Numbered from the stretch's first letter, positions 32,492 to 42,450 are shown. The stretch: DNA of 64,000 bases from Armatimonadetes bacterium Uphvl-Ar2 (GCA_002162095.1 CP021424.1:2046001-2110000), one strand, 5' to 3'. The notes: a model not told the origin generated them from the letters alone. Program-made: numbers and translations.

Positions 32492-34827
32492 GTGCAACGC
32501 GCCCCTGCTACACGCGTCAAGTCCAACTCCGCGCCGGAGCAAACCCGGTCGCGCAAATGGACTCGAAAGAGAGCTTTTAAGTCTGCTTTCTTAATCCTGT
32601 GGGGCGTCATTGCCGCGGTGATTGCCGCAGGCTCGCTTTACTTCTGGACCAAGCTGGAGCAAGCCAATGCGATGGTGCCGCAGTTGCCGAGCATCATCCA
32701 GGAGACGATTACGGGTCCCTCCGAGATCCTGGCGTCCGATGGCTCTGTGCTTTTCCGGGTGGCGGCGGAGTTCCGTGAGCCGGTGGCTTACGGCGACATT
32801 CCTCAGCACGTGATTGACGCCACGCTGGCGGCCGAAGACAAGCGCTTCTTTAGTCACGACGGTGTGGACTCCATCGCCATGATGCGTGTGCTCTGGGTCA
32901 CCGCGGCCTCCGGGCGTTCCACCCAGGGGGGCTCGACCATCACCATGCAGCTCGCCAAGCGTGTCTTCTCGGGATCCGAAAAGACGCTCGAGCGCAAAGT
33001 GCAGGACATTTCGCTGGCCCTGATGATGGAGCGCAGTATGTCCAAGGAGCAAATCCTTGGCCTGTATTTAAACCAAGTCTTTTACGGCAACGGTGCGTAT
33101 GGCATTTCCGCCGCCGCCGACGTCTACTTCGGTAAGTCCCTCAAAGATTTGACCATCGGCGAAGCCGCGCTTCTCTCCCGTTTGGTGCGCCGCCCGAGCC
33201 AGGAAAACCCCTTCCGCAATCCCGAGATCGCCAAGACGAACCGCGACGTGGTGTTGGGCATCATGTTGGAAGAGAAGTTCATCACCAAGGCGGAGTACGA
33301 CAAGGCGATCAAGGAGCCGATCAAGCTGGCCAAGAGTGCCAAGGTCGAAGTCAATCGCGACAAGAAATTCCCGTTCTTCGTGGATTACGTCCTGGCCGAG
33401 CTTGACAAGAAGTATCCCGACATTGACCTCGCACGGGGCGGATATCGCGTTGAAACGACCCTCGATCCTAAGATTCAAACCATTGTCGATGCCGAGATCA
33501 AGAATACGATCAATCGGTATCGTCGCCTGCGAGTGACCACCGCCGCCTTCCTGGTGGTGGATAAGTCAGGTCGTATCGTGGGTATGTGTGGGGGGGGAAC
33601 TACGAGCGCAACCAGTTCAACGTGGCCTCGCAAGGACGACGTCAACCGGGTTCGGCCTTCAAGCCGTTCGTCTATGCGGCGGGATTCGAAACCGGTGCCC
33701 TCAGTCCGGACGGCACCGTAAGCAACGACCCCTATTACATCAAGGTGGGCGGACTCCGCAAAAAGGTGTCCGGGGGCGGTAGTGGTGGCCGAGTTTCGGT
33801 GTCCAGCGCGCTCGCCGCGTCCATCAACTCCCCCGCGATGTGGGCGATTGAAGAAGTGGGAGCCCGCAACGTCGTTAAGTACGCTAAGAGCACCTTTGGC
33901 TTCACCAACGAGCTCCCGGCCGTGCCTTCGCTCGCCCTGGGGACCGGCGAGGTTTCAATGCTGGAAATGGCAGGCGGCTATTCCGTCTTCCAGTCCGGCG
34001 GCGATCGCTATACCCCTTACGGCATTGTCCGCATAGTGGGGCCGGACGGCACCACTCTGGCGCGCTCCAGCGGTCAAAAGTTCAACCGCGTGATGAGCAC
34101 CGCCTCGGCGACAGGGATGGATGCGCTTCTTCGCACGGTGGTCACCAGCGGTACCGCGAAGGCGGCCAGCTACGTGGTCAACGCCCGCGGCAAGACGGGG
34201 ACGACTAACAGCCACAAGGACGCCTGGTTTGCCGGCTACACGGATCAATACATTGGCATCGGCTGGATTGGCAACGACGTGCCGAATCCCAGCGGCAATC
34301 CGCCTTTCGTTTCGGGCACCATGGCCGGCGTCTTTGGCGGTGAAGTGACGGCCCCCATGTGGGCGCGGATCATGTCCAAGGTTCAGGATATTTATCCGGA
34401 ACCCCGCCGCCAAATTCGTGCCATCGGTCGGGTGATTGAAGAGCCCGACGAGGAAGAAGAGGAAGAAGACACCACCCATATCGATGCGGATGACAACGTC
34501 CGTACGACCCCGGAAAACACCGACCCGGTGGTGGCGCCTCGCATTAACGAAGGGAACACGGAAAGCGGCACCACGGGCAGCACCGGCGGTGGCGATGGCC
34601 TTACGGTCGAACCGGTGAAGGATCCGCCCACCAATGACCCGCCCAAGACCAAGCCCAAGGATCCCCCGGCCCAAGGCGGCGGTGATGGTGGTGGCGATCT
34701 GATCTCGGTGGAAGTGTGCGCAGATAGTAGCGCCCGGGCCAGCGTCTATTGCCCCGAGCGGCGTCGCATCAAGGTGCCCCGCGACCAAGCCCCCCGCGGC
34801 CGTTGCCCGCTTCACGGCCCGCACTAA
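32492..34827 (+). pseudogene. Class A penicillin-binding protein (PBP1A type), frame broken in a G8 run
   Basis: Bifunctional peptidoglycan synthase. The first frame (32492 to about 33590) has the membrane anchor (about residues 33-53) and glycosyltransferase domain (AAEDKRFFSHDGVD, then QGGSTITMQLAK and RKVQDISLALMMER). The second frame (from 33586 or so) has the transpeptidase with SAFK, SIN and KTGTT motifs and an acidic tail rich in Pro and Gly. The frames meet at eight G (33590-33597). A ninth G would give MCGGGNYERNQFN, matching the family's MVGG-x-DY-x-R-x-QFN. The gene may be intact in the cell (sequence error, slippage or -1 frameshift) or truly broken. Confidence 0.85.
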
Positions 34828-34833
34828 AGCGCG

Positions 34834-36669
34834 ATGTCGGTGATCAGGGCCCCACGTCACGTCCCGTACGATCTTCGCCAGTTGATCGTACCGGTAGGGG
34901 TTGCCGCCTTCTTCATCTTCTACTTCTTCCGGCTGTGGTTCTTGCAAGTGGCCGAGGCCGACTCCTTGCGCGAACAAGGCGCCCGATCTCGAGAGACCAG
35001 GGTGGAGCAGCTCGCGCCGCGCGGCGAGATTTTGGATCGTAAAGGGCAACTTTTGGCGGGGGTTCGCCCGAACCTCGTGCTGATGGCCGTGCCCAGCAAG
35101 CTCGAAAAAGATGATGCCTTGCGGCAAAGAGTGGCCGATGTAACCGGATTAACTCTTAAGGAGCTGGACGCCAAGCTCAAGCGCATTACAAGCCCGCCGG
35201 ATCTGCCGACGGTGTTGCTTCGCAACATAGACATTAAAGCCGCCACCCGGATTGCCGAGGCCGAGCACCTTTACGAAGGCTTGAGTGTCAAGACGCTGCC
35301 TATGCGCTATTACCCGGACACCAAGACCTTCGCCCACGTGCTGGGCTGGGTTTGGGTGCCAACGGATTCGATCGAGAAGCGACTGAAAGAGAAGGGATTC
35401 ACGCCGGCGAGCTTTGTCGGTCGCGATGGCATCGAAGCCACGTACGAGGAAGTCCTGATGGGCAAGGCCGGTTCCGAGCGGGTGCGATTGGATGCAAAGC
35501 GTCGTCCAGTAGCCAGCTTGCCGTCGGATCATCCGCAGCCTGGCAAGGACCTCATCTTAGGGATTGATGGGGATTTGCAGGCGCATGCCACCAAGCTTTT
35601 GGCTGGACGCAGAGGTGCCATCGTGGCTTTGGACCCCAAAACGGGCGATGTGTTGGCGATGGTGAGTGCCCCGACCTTTGATGTTACAGATTACATAGGT
35701 TCGTATAACACTCTTCGAGACGACCCGAGCAAACCCCTCTTTTTCCGTGCAATTCAGGGCACCTACCAGCCCGGCTCCACCTTCAAGATTCTGACCACCT
35801 TGGCGGCGCTCAAGAAGGGCGTTTTCGATGCCAATCGCCCCGCCTATTGCAACGGGGGCTACCAAATGGGTAGCCGCCGATTCCGATGCTTAGGGGTCCA
35901 CGGGTCGGTGACCTTTAACCGCGCCATGCAGAAGTCGTGCAACGCCTACTTTGCCGATTTGGCGGTAAGAGCGGGCTACGAAGCCATGTGCGACGCCGCC
36001 GAGGAGCTACACTTCGGCACTCGGTTGGGGCTGGATTTTGACCGCGAAGGGCGAGGCGTGGTGCCCAACCCCGAGTGGTGGGGCAAGGTCAGCAACCGCC
36101 CGTTCTCGCGTGGGGACTTGGTGAATATGGGCTGCGGCCAGGGAGAACTCCTGGTCACACCGCTTCAAATGGCCAGCCTGATTGCCACGGTCGCCAATGA
36201 TGGGAAGCAGATGCGACCTCGGTTTGTTCGGGCAATCCGGGATGCGAACGGCAAGGTGACGCCCGTCGAACCGGAAGTCATCGGGGAGATCGCAGCGTCG
36301 CCGGAGTTCTGGTCCATCATGAAGAACTCACTCGAGGCCGTCGTTTCGGGCGGCACGGCCCGTGGTGGTCGCATTCAGGGCATCACCATGGCCGGGAAGA
36401 CGGGCAGCGCAGAAAACGCCCACGGCCCTCTCACGCACTCATGGTTTGTGGCCTACGCCCCCGCCGATAACCCGCAAATTGCGATTGCCGTGATGGCTGA
36501 AAACGCCGGCCACGGCGGCACGGTGGCCGTGCCGATGGCCAGCAGCGTCATCCGCAAGTACCTTGAAAAGGACCCGCCCAAGCCGGCGGGGCAAGCTGAA
36601 CAATCCGGTCAGTCCAACTCAAACGCGCCGAAGATCGAAGTCTCCGATCCGCTGCCGATTGTCAACTGA
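34834..36669 (+). CDS. mrdA: Penicillin-binding protein 2 (class B, elongation)
   Basis: 611 aa. Single N-terminal anchor (about residues 16-34), a PBP dimerisation domain (APRGEILDRKGQLLAGVRPN) and a transpeptidase domain with the Ser in QPGSTFKILTTL, the SxN box in KSCNAYF and KTGSAENAHG. It cross-links peptidoglycan during cell elongation, normally with RodA (not seen here). It starts 6 nt after the class A PBP. The 3' end overlaps the convergent O-antigen-ligase-like gene by 61 nt. Confidence 0.93.
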   Translation: MSVIRAPRHVPYDLRQLIVPVGVAAFFIFYFFRLWFLQVAEADSLREQGARSRETRVEQLAPRGEILDRKGQLLAGVRPNLVLMAVPSKLEKDDALRQRVADVTGLTLKELDAKLKRITSPPDLPTVLLRNIDIKAATRIAEAEHLYEGLSVKTLPMRYYPDTKTFAHVLGWVWVPTDSIEKRLKEKGFTPASFVGRDGIEATYEEVLMGKAGSERVRLDAKRRPVASLPSDHPQPGKDLILGIDGDLQAHATKLLAGRRGAIVALDPKTGDVLAMVSAPTFDVTDYIGSYNTLRDDPSKPLFFRAIQGTYQPGSTFKILTTLAALKKGVFDANRPAYCNGGYQMGSRRFRCLGVHGSVTFNRAMQKSCNAYFADLAVRAGYEAMCDAAEELHFGTRLGLDFDREGRGVVPNPEWWGKVSNRPFSRGDLVNMGCGQGELLVTPLQMASLIATVANDGKQMRPRFVRAIRDANGKVTPVEPEVIGEIAASPEFWSIMKNSLEAVVSGGTARGGRIQGITMAGKTGSAENAHGPLTHSWFVAYAPADNPQIAIAVMAENAGHGGTVAVPMASSVIRKYLEKDPPKPAGQAEQSGQSNSNAPKIEVSDPLPIVN

Positions 36670-38703
36670 TTGCGCTTCGCCATATCGGCTCGCTCCTCTT
36701 CAATCGCCACTGCCTCATCCCGCTTGGTGCGCGCAGACCGGAGGGACTCACCGGCAATCACGGCATCCTCATCACCGCCGGCCAGGGACTTGAGATAGGG
36801 CACAGTCTTGGCGGCGTACTCCCGGTAGATGGCCAAAGCCTGGGTGTAGAGCTCGTATTGCCGAGCCGGATCGTTCGCCTCGCGGGCCAAAACCAGGTAC
36901 GCCTTGGCGTGTTCGGTCGGCACGATCTCGGGCAGGGCGCGCAGAGTGTTGGGGGCGGCTTTGGCCATCTCCACCATGGTTTCCGCGGTTTGGCGGGCGT
37001 CTTCGTCTTGACCCGCTTCTTGTTGCAAATCCAAGATGAGGCCGAGCGTGTCTAGGTTGGCGGGGTCGAGGGCGCGCGCCCGTTCCAGAGTTTGCAGGGC
37101 CGCTTCGGCCCCCAGGGTGGCTAGTTGTTCACGGGCCAGCAGGCGCATGTTGCGGGTGCTGGGCAGCACACTCACGGCATTGCGGGCGTGGGCCAGGGCT
37201 TGGTCGCGGTCCACTTGGGCGGCCAGGTTCCACAGCTCGCCGTCAATCTTCGCTTGTTGAGCCAGGGCCACCACGTCCTCGCGGCTGGTGGGGGTCATCG
37301 GCGAATTGATGATAAGGGCGGCCTGCAGTCGCTTCCATTCCAGGTTGGCCGTCCAGAGCGAAACGAAAATTGGGGTCAGGCCGAGGGCGGCAAGGGCGGC
37401 AAAGCGATGGGGGTGCCCCACCGGCTCCGGGTTCGAACCATCAGCACTCACGGCCAGCCATAGGCCGGCCAGCGCCCAAAACAGCCACAAAGAGCCGAAG
37501 AACGACCAGTTGGACTCCACCATCCCGTTCGCGAAGAGGGCTGCCAATGCCCCGAAGAGACAGGCGTGCAGGATCTGCCGCTCCGCAGACTGCGACCGCG
37601 CCCCCCGGAAGCCGTGCCGGGCCGCCATGCCCCCCACTACCAAGAAAAGCCCCAACGCCAGCACGCCGCCCTCCACTTGAAGGTGGAGGAGGTTTTGGTG
37701 CGGGTTGTGGGTTTGGGCCACCTGCATCGGTTTGCCACTGAGGTACCGGAACGAGCCCAAGCCGTGGCCCATGGGGGCTTCCCGGCTGAGGGCAATGGCC
37801 GTGCGCCACAGGTTGGTACGCACGCCGGTACTCTGTTCTTGGGCCGCACCGATGCGCCCGGTGGGGGCCGCGCCGGGCTTCGCGCTCTGGCTATTCGTGA
37901 GGGCAAACCCCAGCAGCACCGCCAAGACCAGCGGCACCAGGGCCGCCAACCCCGCCCGCCCCTGGCGCAAGGCAAACAGCAACCCCGCTGCAATCACCAG
38001 TCCCGCCCCGGCGGCCAGCAAACCGCCCCGGCTCTGGGTAAGCAGCAGCGCCAGCACCAGTGGCAGGATCAGGATGGCCCCAAGAGGTTGAGAGGGCGCG
38101 GGAGGATAAGGCTGAGCCCCACCGCGAGCGGGATGCCGGCGGCAAAGATCACCGCCGCCGCGTTCGGGTTTTGGTAACCCGCAAAGATGCGCCAGGTCGG
38201 GTCGATCGCGCGCATGTCGCCGTATTCCATGGCTCCGCGCAGGCTCATCGCAACGATGGCTAACACAATCGCCCCCAGCACCCATTTGACGCCCGTTCCT
38301 CGACCCGCCACGGCGATGATGGCCAGGAAGGAACCCAGGGCCACCGCCCAACTGGTCCAGGTGGTCCACGCGGGGAGCACGTAAGGGCTGGCAAAGCCTT
38401 GCCCTGCCATCCACACCACCAGCAGCAGCACCGGGGTCAGCACCATGCGGTCGGGCACCAGCATCACCCGGTGCTTGGCGGCCATCGCGAGCCACGCCCC
38501 CAGCACCAGCACCGCCACCAGCGCTCTGGTGACTTGGACCAGTTCGTTCGGGCCGAACAACAGCGCGCCGAAGCTCAAGGCCCCGGGCTGATGTTGTCCA
38601 GGGGCGTGTAGCCGCCGGCCAGGATCGCCACCACTGCCCCGACCATCAACATCCATTGCCCAGCCGTGGGCATGGGGGTGGTGGCTTCGGCCTTGCGGCT
38701 CAC
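36609..38703 (-). pseudogene. O-antigen ligase/polymerase-like membrane protein, two frame breaks
   Basis: The product is read across three frames. Frame 1 runs from GTG 38703 to about 38584 (MSRKAEATTPMPTAGQW-type start and first helix). Frame 2 runs to about 38081 (ALVAVLVLGAWLAMAAKH and further helices). Frame 3 runs to 36609 (ILPLVLALLLTQSRGGLL, then QTHNPHQNLLHLQVEGG, the Wzy/WaaL-like loop) and ends in TPR-like helical repeats. Both breaks lie in four-G runs (38581-38584 and 38078-38081) and each is repaired by one extra G. Likely role is polymerising or joining surface polysaccharide. The GTGA overlaps the glycosyltransferase stop. Confidence 0.75.
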
Positions 38704-39599
38704 TTACGCACCGCCCGCACGAGGGCATCCTTATAGTTCTTGAGCAAGAACAGGCTGGCCCGGGTACCGAGCGCCACCAGCGCAAACCCCGCCGCAAACG
38801 GGCGCAACAGCAGGTTCATCGAGGCCAAATGATGCTTTTGGTAATAGCGGTACATACTGCGGTGGAACCTGATAATCATCTTGTTCGCAATGCGGTCGGT
38901 GCTGCGGCCGATGGCGTGCGTGATCACCGCCGACGGAAGGTACCGAACCCGGAAACCGGCGTCCCACGTGCGCTTGCAGAAGTCCACGTCTTCGCAATAC
39001 ATAAAGAACGAGGGGTCCAGCCCGCCAATCTTCTCGTAGACCTCGCCGCGAAGGAACAGCGCCGCGCCGCTCACCCAGTCCACCTCTCGTTCTTCGGAGT
39101 GGTCGAAACCGACCATCAGGTAGTCCTTAACGTACCGATTGTTGGGGAAGAGGCGACCCAAAATGGTGTTCCGGAAGGCCGCCGCCACCGGGTTGGGAAA
39201 GCGCCGGCAACTGAACTGGAGCGACCCATCGGGGTTGAGCAACTTCGGGCCGACCACGCCCACTTCGGGGTTGGCCCGCATGAACTCCAGCAGGGTGCCG
39301 ATGGCCCCCGGGTGCACCACGGTGTCGCTGTTCAGCAGGGCCGCGTGATGCCCTTTGCGTTCGGCCAGGGCGCGGTTGTGGCCACCGGTGAAGCCCAGGT
39401 TCGTCTCGCTGCGGATCAACCGAAACTCGGGGAACTCGGTGGCGATCATGTCGGCACTGCCGTCCGCGCTGGCGTTGTCCACCACGATCACTTCGAACTC
39501 GGTGGTCTGCCGTTCCGCCCGCAGGCTGGCCAGGCACGCCCGGGTATCCGCGATGGTATTCCAACTACAGATGGTGACGCTGAGTTCGAAATCCGGCAT
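38700..39599 (-). CDS. Family 2 glycosyltransferase
   Basis: About 299 aa from ATG 39599. GT-A fold signatures: TICSWNTIADTRACLASL, IVVDNASADGSADMI, the DXD-like LLNSDTVVHPGA, and FFMYCEDVDFCKRTWDAGF. The C-terminus has a hydrophobic stretch (about residues 265-285). It resembles rhamnosyltransferases. It probably builds the same surface glycan as its neighbours. Confidence 0.9.
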   Translation of the reverse strand: MPDFELSVTICSWNTIADTRACLASLRAERQTTEFEVIVVDNASADGSADMIATEFPEFRLIRSETNLGFTGGHNRALAERKGHHAALLNSDTVVHPGAIGTLLEFMRANPEVGVVGPKLLNPDGSLQFSCRRFPNPVAAAFRNTILGRLFPNNRYVKDYLMVGFDHSEEREVDWVSGAALFLRGEVYEKIGGLDPSFFMYCEDVDFCKRTWDAGFRVRYLPSAVITHAIGRSTDRIANKMIIRFHRSMYRYYQKHHLASMNLLLRPFAAGFALVALGTRASLFLLKNYKDALVRAVRK

Positions 39600-40446
39600 G
39601 ATATCCACGAGCACGCACAAAAGCGGCCAACCCGACAAGGATGGCCAACAGTGGCAAACCGAGCCTTGCAAAACCCCGCGTGTGCTTAGAAAAGTAACGC
39701 AATAGGCTACGGTGTGATTCCCAGATCATACTGGGTCGCACCTGCCGGGTGCTGGCCCCGTGGTGGTGGGCAATGGTCAACCCCGCTTGGTACCACGCCG
39801 GCCACCCCGCCTGCGCCAGCCGGTAGAGCAGGTCCACCTCGTTAAAGAAGATGGGGAAGTTCTCGTCGAAGGGAGCCTTCACGTCGCCAATGGCGGCCAG
39901 GGCTTCACGGCGGAACAGCAAGAACGTGCCCATGGGCTGCGGGGCCGGACCGCTGGCTGCGTAATCGAAGGCCGGGAGCAAGTAGCTCCCCAGTGCCCCG
40001 TGAGGTGAGCGCCGCGCCAACCCCGTGAACTGCCCCACAATGCCCCAGAACGAAGGGAATCCCCGCACGCTGGCCTGGATATCGCCGCTGGGCAACTGGA
40101 AGGGCACACTCAGCACCCCAAACTTGGGTTGCGCGCGCAGGGCGTCAATTGCCCCTTGCAGCACGCCGGGGCGCAGTTCCGTGTCTGGGTTGAGGGTCAG
40201 GAGCCACTCCCCCTGGGCCACCGTAAAGGCCAGGTTATTGCCGGCCGCATAGCCGGTGTTGAAGCTCGGCTGGATGAGCTGAACCTCCGGAAAGTCCCGG
40301 GCCACCATCTCCGCGCTGCCGTCCGTGCTGGCGTTGTCCACCACGATGATCTCCATCGGCTCCTGCGGCGGGTGCGCGCGCAGGCTTTTGAGGCAGATTT
40401 CCAGGTGGGAACGGGTGTTCCAATTGACGATGAGGACGCTCAGCAA
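39565..40446 (-). CDS. Family 2 glycosyltransferase (rhamnosyltransferase-like)
   Basis: About 293 aa. SVLIVNWNTRSHLEICLKSL, IVVDNASTDGSAEMV, LLTLNPDTELRPG and FFNEVDLLYRLAQAGW are clear GT-2 motifs, and the protein is a paralogue of the next gene. TTG 40446 is my best start because it gives the family N-terminus; longer forms up to 40608 would overlap the divergent NlpC gene. The 3' end overlaps its neighbour by 35 nt. Confidence 0.85.
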   Translation of the reverse strand: MLSVLIVNWNTRSHLEICLKSLRAHPPQEPMEIIVVDNASTDGSAEMVARDFPEVQLIQPSFNTGYAAGNNLAFTVAQGEWLLTLNPDTELRPGVLQGAIDALRAQPKFGVLSVPFQLPSGDIQASVRGFPSFWGIVGQFTGLARRSPHGALGSYLLPAFDYAASGPAPQPMGTFLLFRREALAAIGDVKAPFDENFPIFFNEVDLLYRLAQAGWPAWYQAGLTIAHHHGASTRQVRPSMIWESHRSLLRYFSKHTRGFARLGLPLLAILVGLAAFVRARGYHAGFRTQRHHL

Positions 40447-40611
40447 CGCGCTTGCAAGGCTACCAGGGACCCAGGACAGGCGACCCGCCCAGATTCGCGA
40501 AATACCGGGAATTGGCGAGGAACTAGGAACAATCCAGGTAAAGTATCCGAAGATACGACTGTCACACGGCGTATTTTTACGCTTGGCAGACGTAACGGAG
40601 GAAACCAAGTT

Positions 40612-42249
40612 TTGGCATTAACCGGCGCCATTTGGGGCGCGATGATGGTGGGTGCAGGCAACGCCAGTGCCCCCGTCAAGTACCAGGTACAGAATAACGA
40701 AACCGCTGTTACAGTGGCAAGGAAGTTTGGGCTGGATGCGAAAGAGCTCCAAAAGGCGAACCCGGGCGTGCAGATTGCACCCGGTGTCACAGTCCTGATC
40801 CCGTCGCGCGTGCTCGCCGACGATAAGGGCCCCATTTACCTCGTGCGCAACGGGGATACCGACTGGAGCATCGCTCGCCGGTACAACCTGCGCCCGGCGC
40901 AGCTCCATGTGCTCAACCCCGATGTGGATTGGGGTCGCATGGAAGTTGGCACCGTCATCCGCGTCGGCACGGCCATGCAGGCCCGCACCACGCAACTGGA
41001 AGCCCCGCGACCCGTCGCTCCGGCTCCGCGCCAGGATGCCTCCACCACCGGCGCCAATGCCGCCACCAAGATTGAAACCGTCCCCTACCGCGTCGCGGAA
41101 GGCGACAACGACTGGACCATTGCCAGCAAGGTGGGCGTGCCGCCCAGCCAGATCCGAGACCTGAACCCGGGCCTGGACTGGGACAAGCTGACCGTGGGCA
41201 CCGTCATTCAAGTGCCGAAGGAAGGCCGCGCCGTGGTCACCAACGTGATTGCCACCAGCCGCGTGCAACTGAAGGGTGACCGCGTGAATCTGCGCGCCGA
41301 GCCCAACACCGACGCCCGCATCATTGCCAACCTGCCCCGAGGCCGGGTGGCCAACGTGCTGGACCGCCAAGGCGACTGGTACAAGATCCAATTCGCTGGT
41401 GGCACCATCGGCTGGATGAGCCGCGATTTCCTGGAGCCGGTGAGCGCCGATACGCTCGCTCGCACCGCCGAAGGCCAAGCCCTGCTGCAAGCCAGCGTGG
41501 CCCCGGCCAGCGCGAGCGTGACGGGACCCGCCGCTGCCGCCCAGAACGACGCCGTTTTGGCGAGCAACCTCTCGGCCGAACCCGTGCCGGACCCGGACTT
41601 GGGTGCGGTGGGCAACATGCTGGCCACGGCCCGCTCCCAAATGGGTGTCCGCTACAAGTGGGGCGGCACCAGCCGCAACGGCTTTGACTGCAGCGGCTTC
41701 ACTACTTATGTCTTTGCCAAGCACGGCATCAACCTTCCGCGCACCGCAAATGCCCAAAGCAACGTGGGCCGCGTGGTGCAGCGAGGTGCCCTACAGCCGG
41801 GCGACCTGGTCTTCTTCAAGACCAGCACCTATGCCCGTGTGACGCACGTGGGCATCTACATTGGCAATGACCAGTTCATCCACGCCAGCAGTGGTGGTGG
41901 CTCGGTGCGCATCAATAGCCTGAGCGAAAACTACTACAACCAGCGTTACGTGGGCGCGCGCCGGGTGCTGGGCATCCAGGCCAACGCCAACGGCTACGAA
42001 GGCTACGACGTGAGCGAAGAGTGGGCCTACAACAACGCCCCGGGTGCCAGCACCCGTGCGGCCAGTGCGGCCTACCTGAACCAGAACGCTTCGCGATCGG
42101 AAGAGCCCGTGGCTGCGGCTCCTCGACAAGAAGCTCCGGCTCCTATCCCGGCCCCGACTCCGGCGCCTGTGAAGGAAGCTCCGGCTCCCGCTCCGGCTCC
42201 GGGTTCGGCCCCGCCGATGGGCATGGGCTCCGACATCATCGCCCGGTAA
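40612..42249 (+). CDS. LysM/SH3/NlpC-P60 peptidoglycan endopeptidase
   Basis: About 545 aa. Two LysM repeats (about residues 23-65 and 75-120) and a third LysM-like repeat near 160-205 bind glycan. An SH3 domain (VNLRAEPNTDARIIANLPRG) follows, then the NlpC/P60 domain with catalytic Cys in GFDCSGFTTYVF and His in VTHVGIYIG. The tail is Ala/Pro-rich. It probably cuts stem peptides outside the membrane. TTG 40612 has GGAGG about 10 nt upstream; the signal peptide from it lacks positive residues, and an ATT start near 40576 would restore RR, so the start is open. Confidence 0.88.
   Translation: MALTGAIWGAMMVGAGNASAPVKYQVQNNETAVTVARKFGLDAKELQKANPGVQIAPGVTVLIPSRVLADDKGPIYLVRNGDTDWSIARRYNLRPAQLHVLNPDVDWGRMEVGTVIRVGTAMQARTTQLEAPRPVAPAPRQDASTTGANAATKIETVPYRVAEGDNDWTIASKVGVPPSQIRDLNPGLDWDKLTVGTVIQVPKEGRAVVTNVIATSRVQLKGDRVNLRAEPNTDARIIANLPRGRVANVLDRQGDWYKIQFAGGTIGWMSRDFLEPVSADTLARTAEGQALLQASVAPASASVTGPAAAAQNDAVLASNLSAEPVPDPDLGAVGNMLATARSQMGVRYKWGGTSRNGFDCSGFTTYVFAKHGINLPRTANAQSNVGRVVQRGALQPGDLVFFKTSTYARVTHVGIYIGNDQFIHASSGGGSVRINSLSENYYNQRYVGARRVLGIQANANGYEGYDVSEEWAYNNAPGASTRAASAAYLNQNASRSEEPVAAAPRQEAPAPIPAPTPAPVKEAPAPAPAPGSAPPMGMGSDIIAR
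42118..42215 (+). repeat. Ala-Pro low-complexity coding repeat
   Basis: Repeated GCTCCGGCTCC-type units encode (Ala-Pro)n runs in the tail of the NlpC/P60 protein. This is a flexible linker or wall-spanning segment within the gene, not a separate element. Confidence 0.6.
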
Positions 42250-42260
42250 ATCCTGGCGAC

Positions 42261-42312
42261 GGCCCCTGCGGGGCCAACCGACCCGACCCCCTTGCAACCA
42301 GGTGGTCGGGTC
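42261..42312 (+). terminator. Two hairpins after the NlpC/P60 gene
   Basis: A 6-bp stem (42261-42266 with 42270-42275) is followed by a 9-bp stem GACCCGACC/GGTCGGGTC (42280-42288 with 42304-42312). No T-run follows, so this is a possible weak or Rho-dependent terminator upstream of the tRNA gene. Confidence 0.45.
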
Positions 42313-42336
42313 TGGCATTATCTTCAGGCACCCCGT

Positions 42337-42412
42337 GCCCCGGTGGTCTAGCGGTTAGGACGCCTCCCTTTCAAGGAGGAAATCGCGGGTTCGAATCCCG
42401 TCCGGGGTACCA
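42337..42412 (+). tRNA. tRNA-Glu (anticodon UUC)
   Basis: Complete cloverleaf: acceptor GCCCCGG/CCGGGGT (first pair G-U), anticodon stem CCTCC/GGAGG with loop CTTTCAA (anticodon TTC), T arm with TTCGAAT and encoded CCA. The last 18 nt plus one base are repeated about 100 bp downstream. Confidence 0.96.
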
Positions 42413-42418
42413 ATTGCA

Positions 42419-42450
42419 AGAGCCCTGGCACCAAGTGTCAGGGCTCTTTT
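42419..42450 (+). terminator. Rho-independent terminator after tRNA-Glu
   Basis: A 13-bp stem (42419-42431 with 42435-42447, one G-T pair) with a 3-nt loop, followed by TTTT. Confidence 0.85.

Noticed and set aside
40618-41757. 379-aa minus-strand ORF opposite the LysM/NlpC gene
   Set aside because: Antisense to a protein with clear LysM, SH3 and NlpC motifs; strongly His/Gly-biased.
42118-42215. Repeated GCTCCGG units as a CRISPR or satellite
   Set aside because: They are in frame and encode Ala-Pro linkers inside the NlpC/P60 protein; there are no regular spacers.
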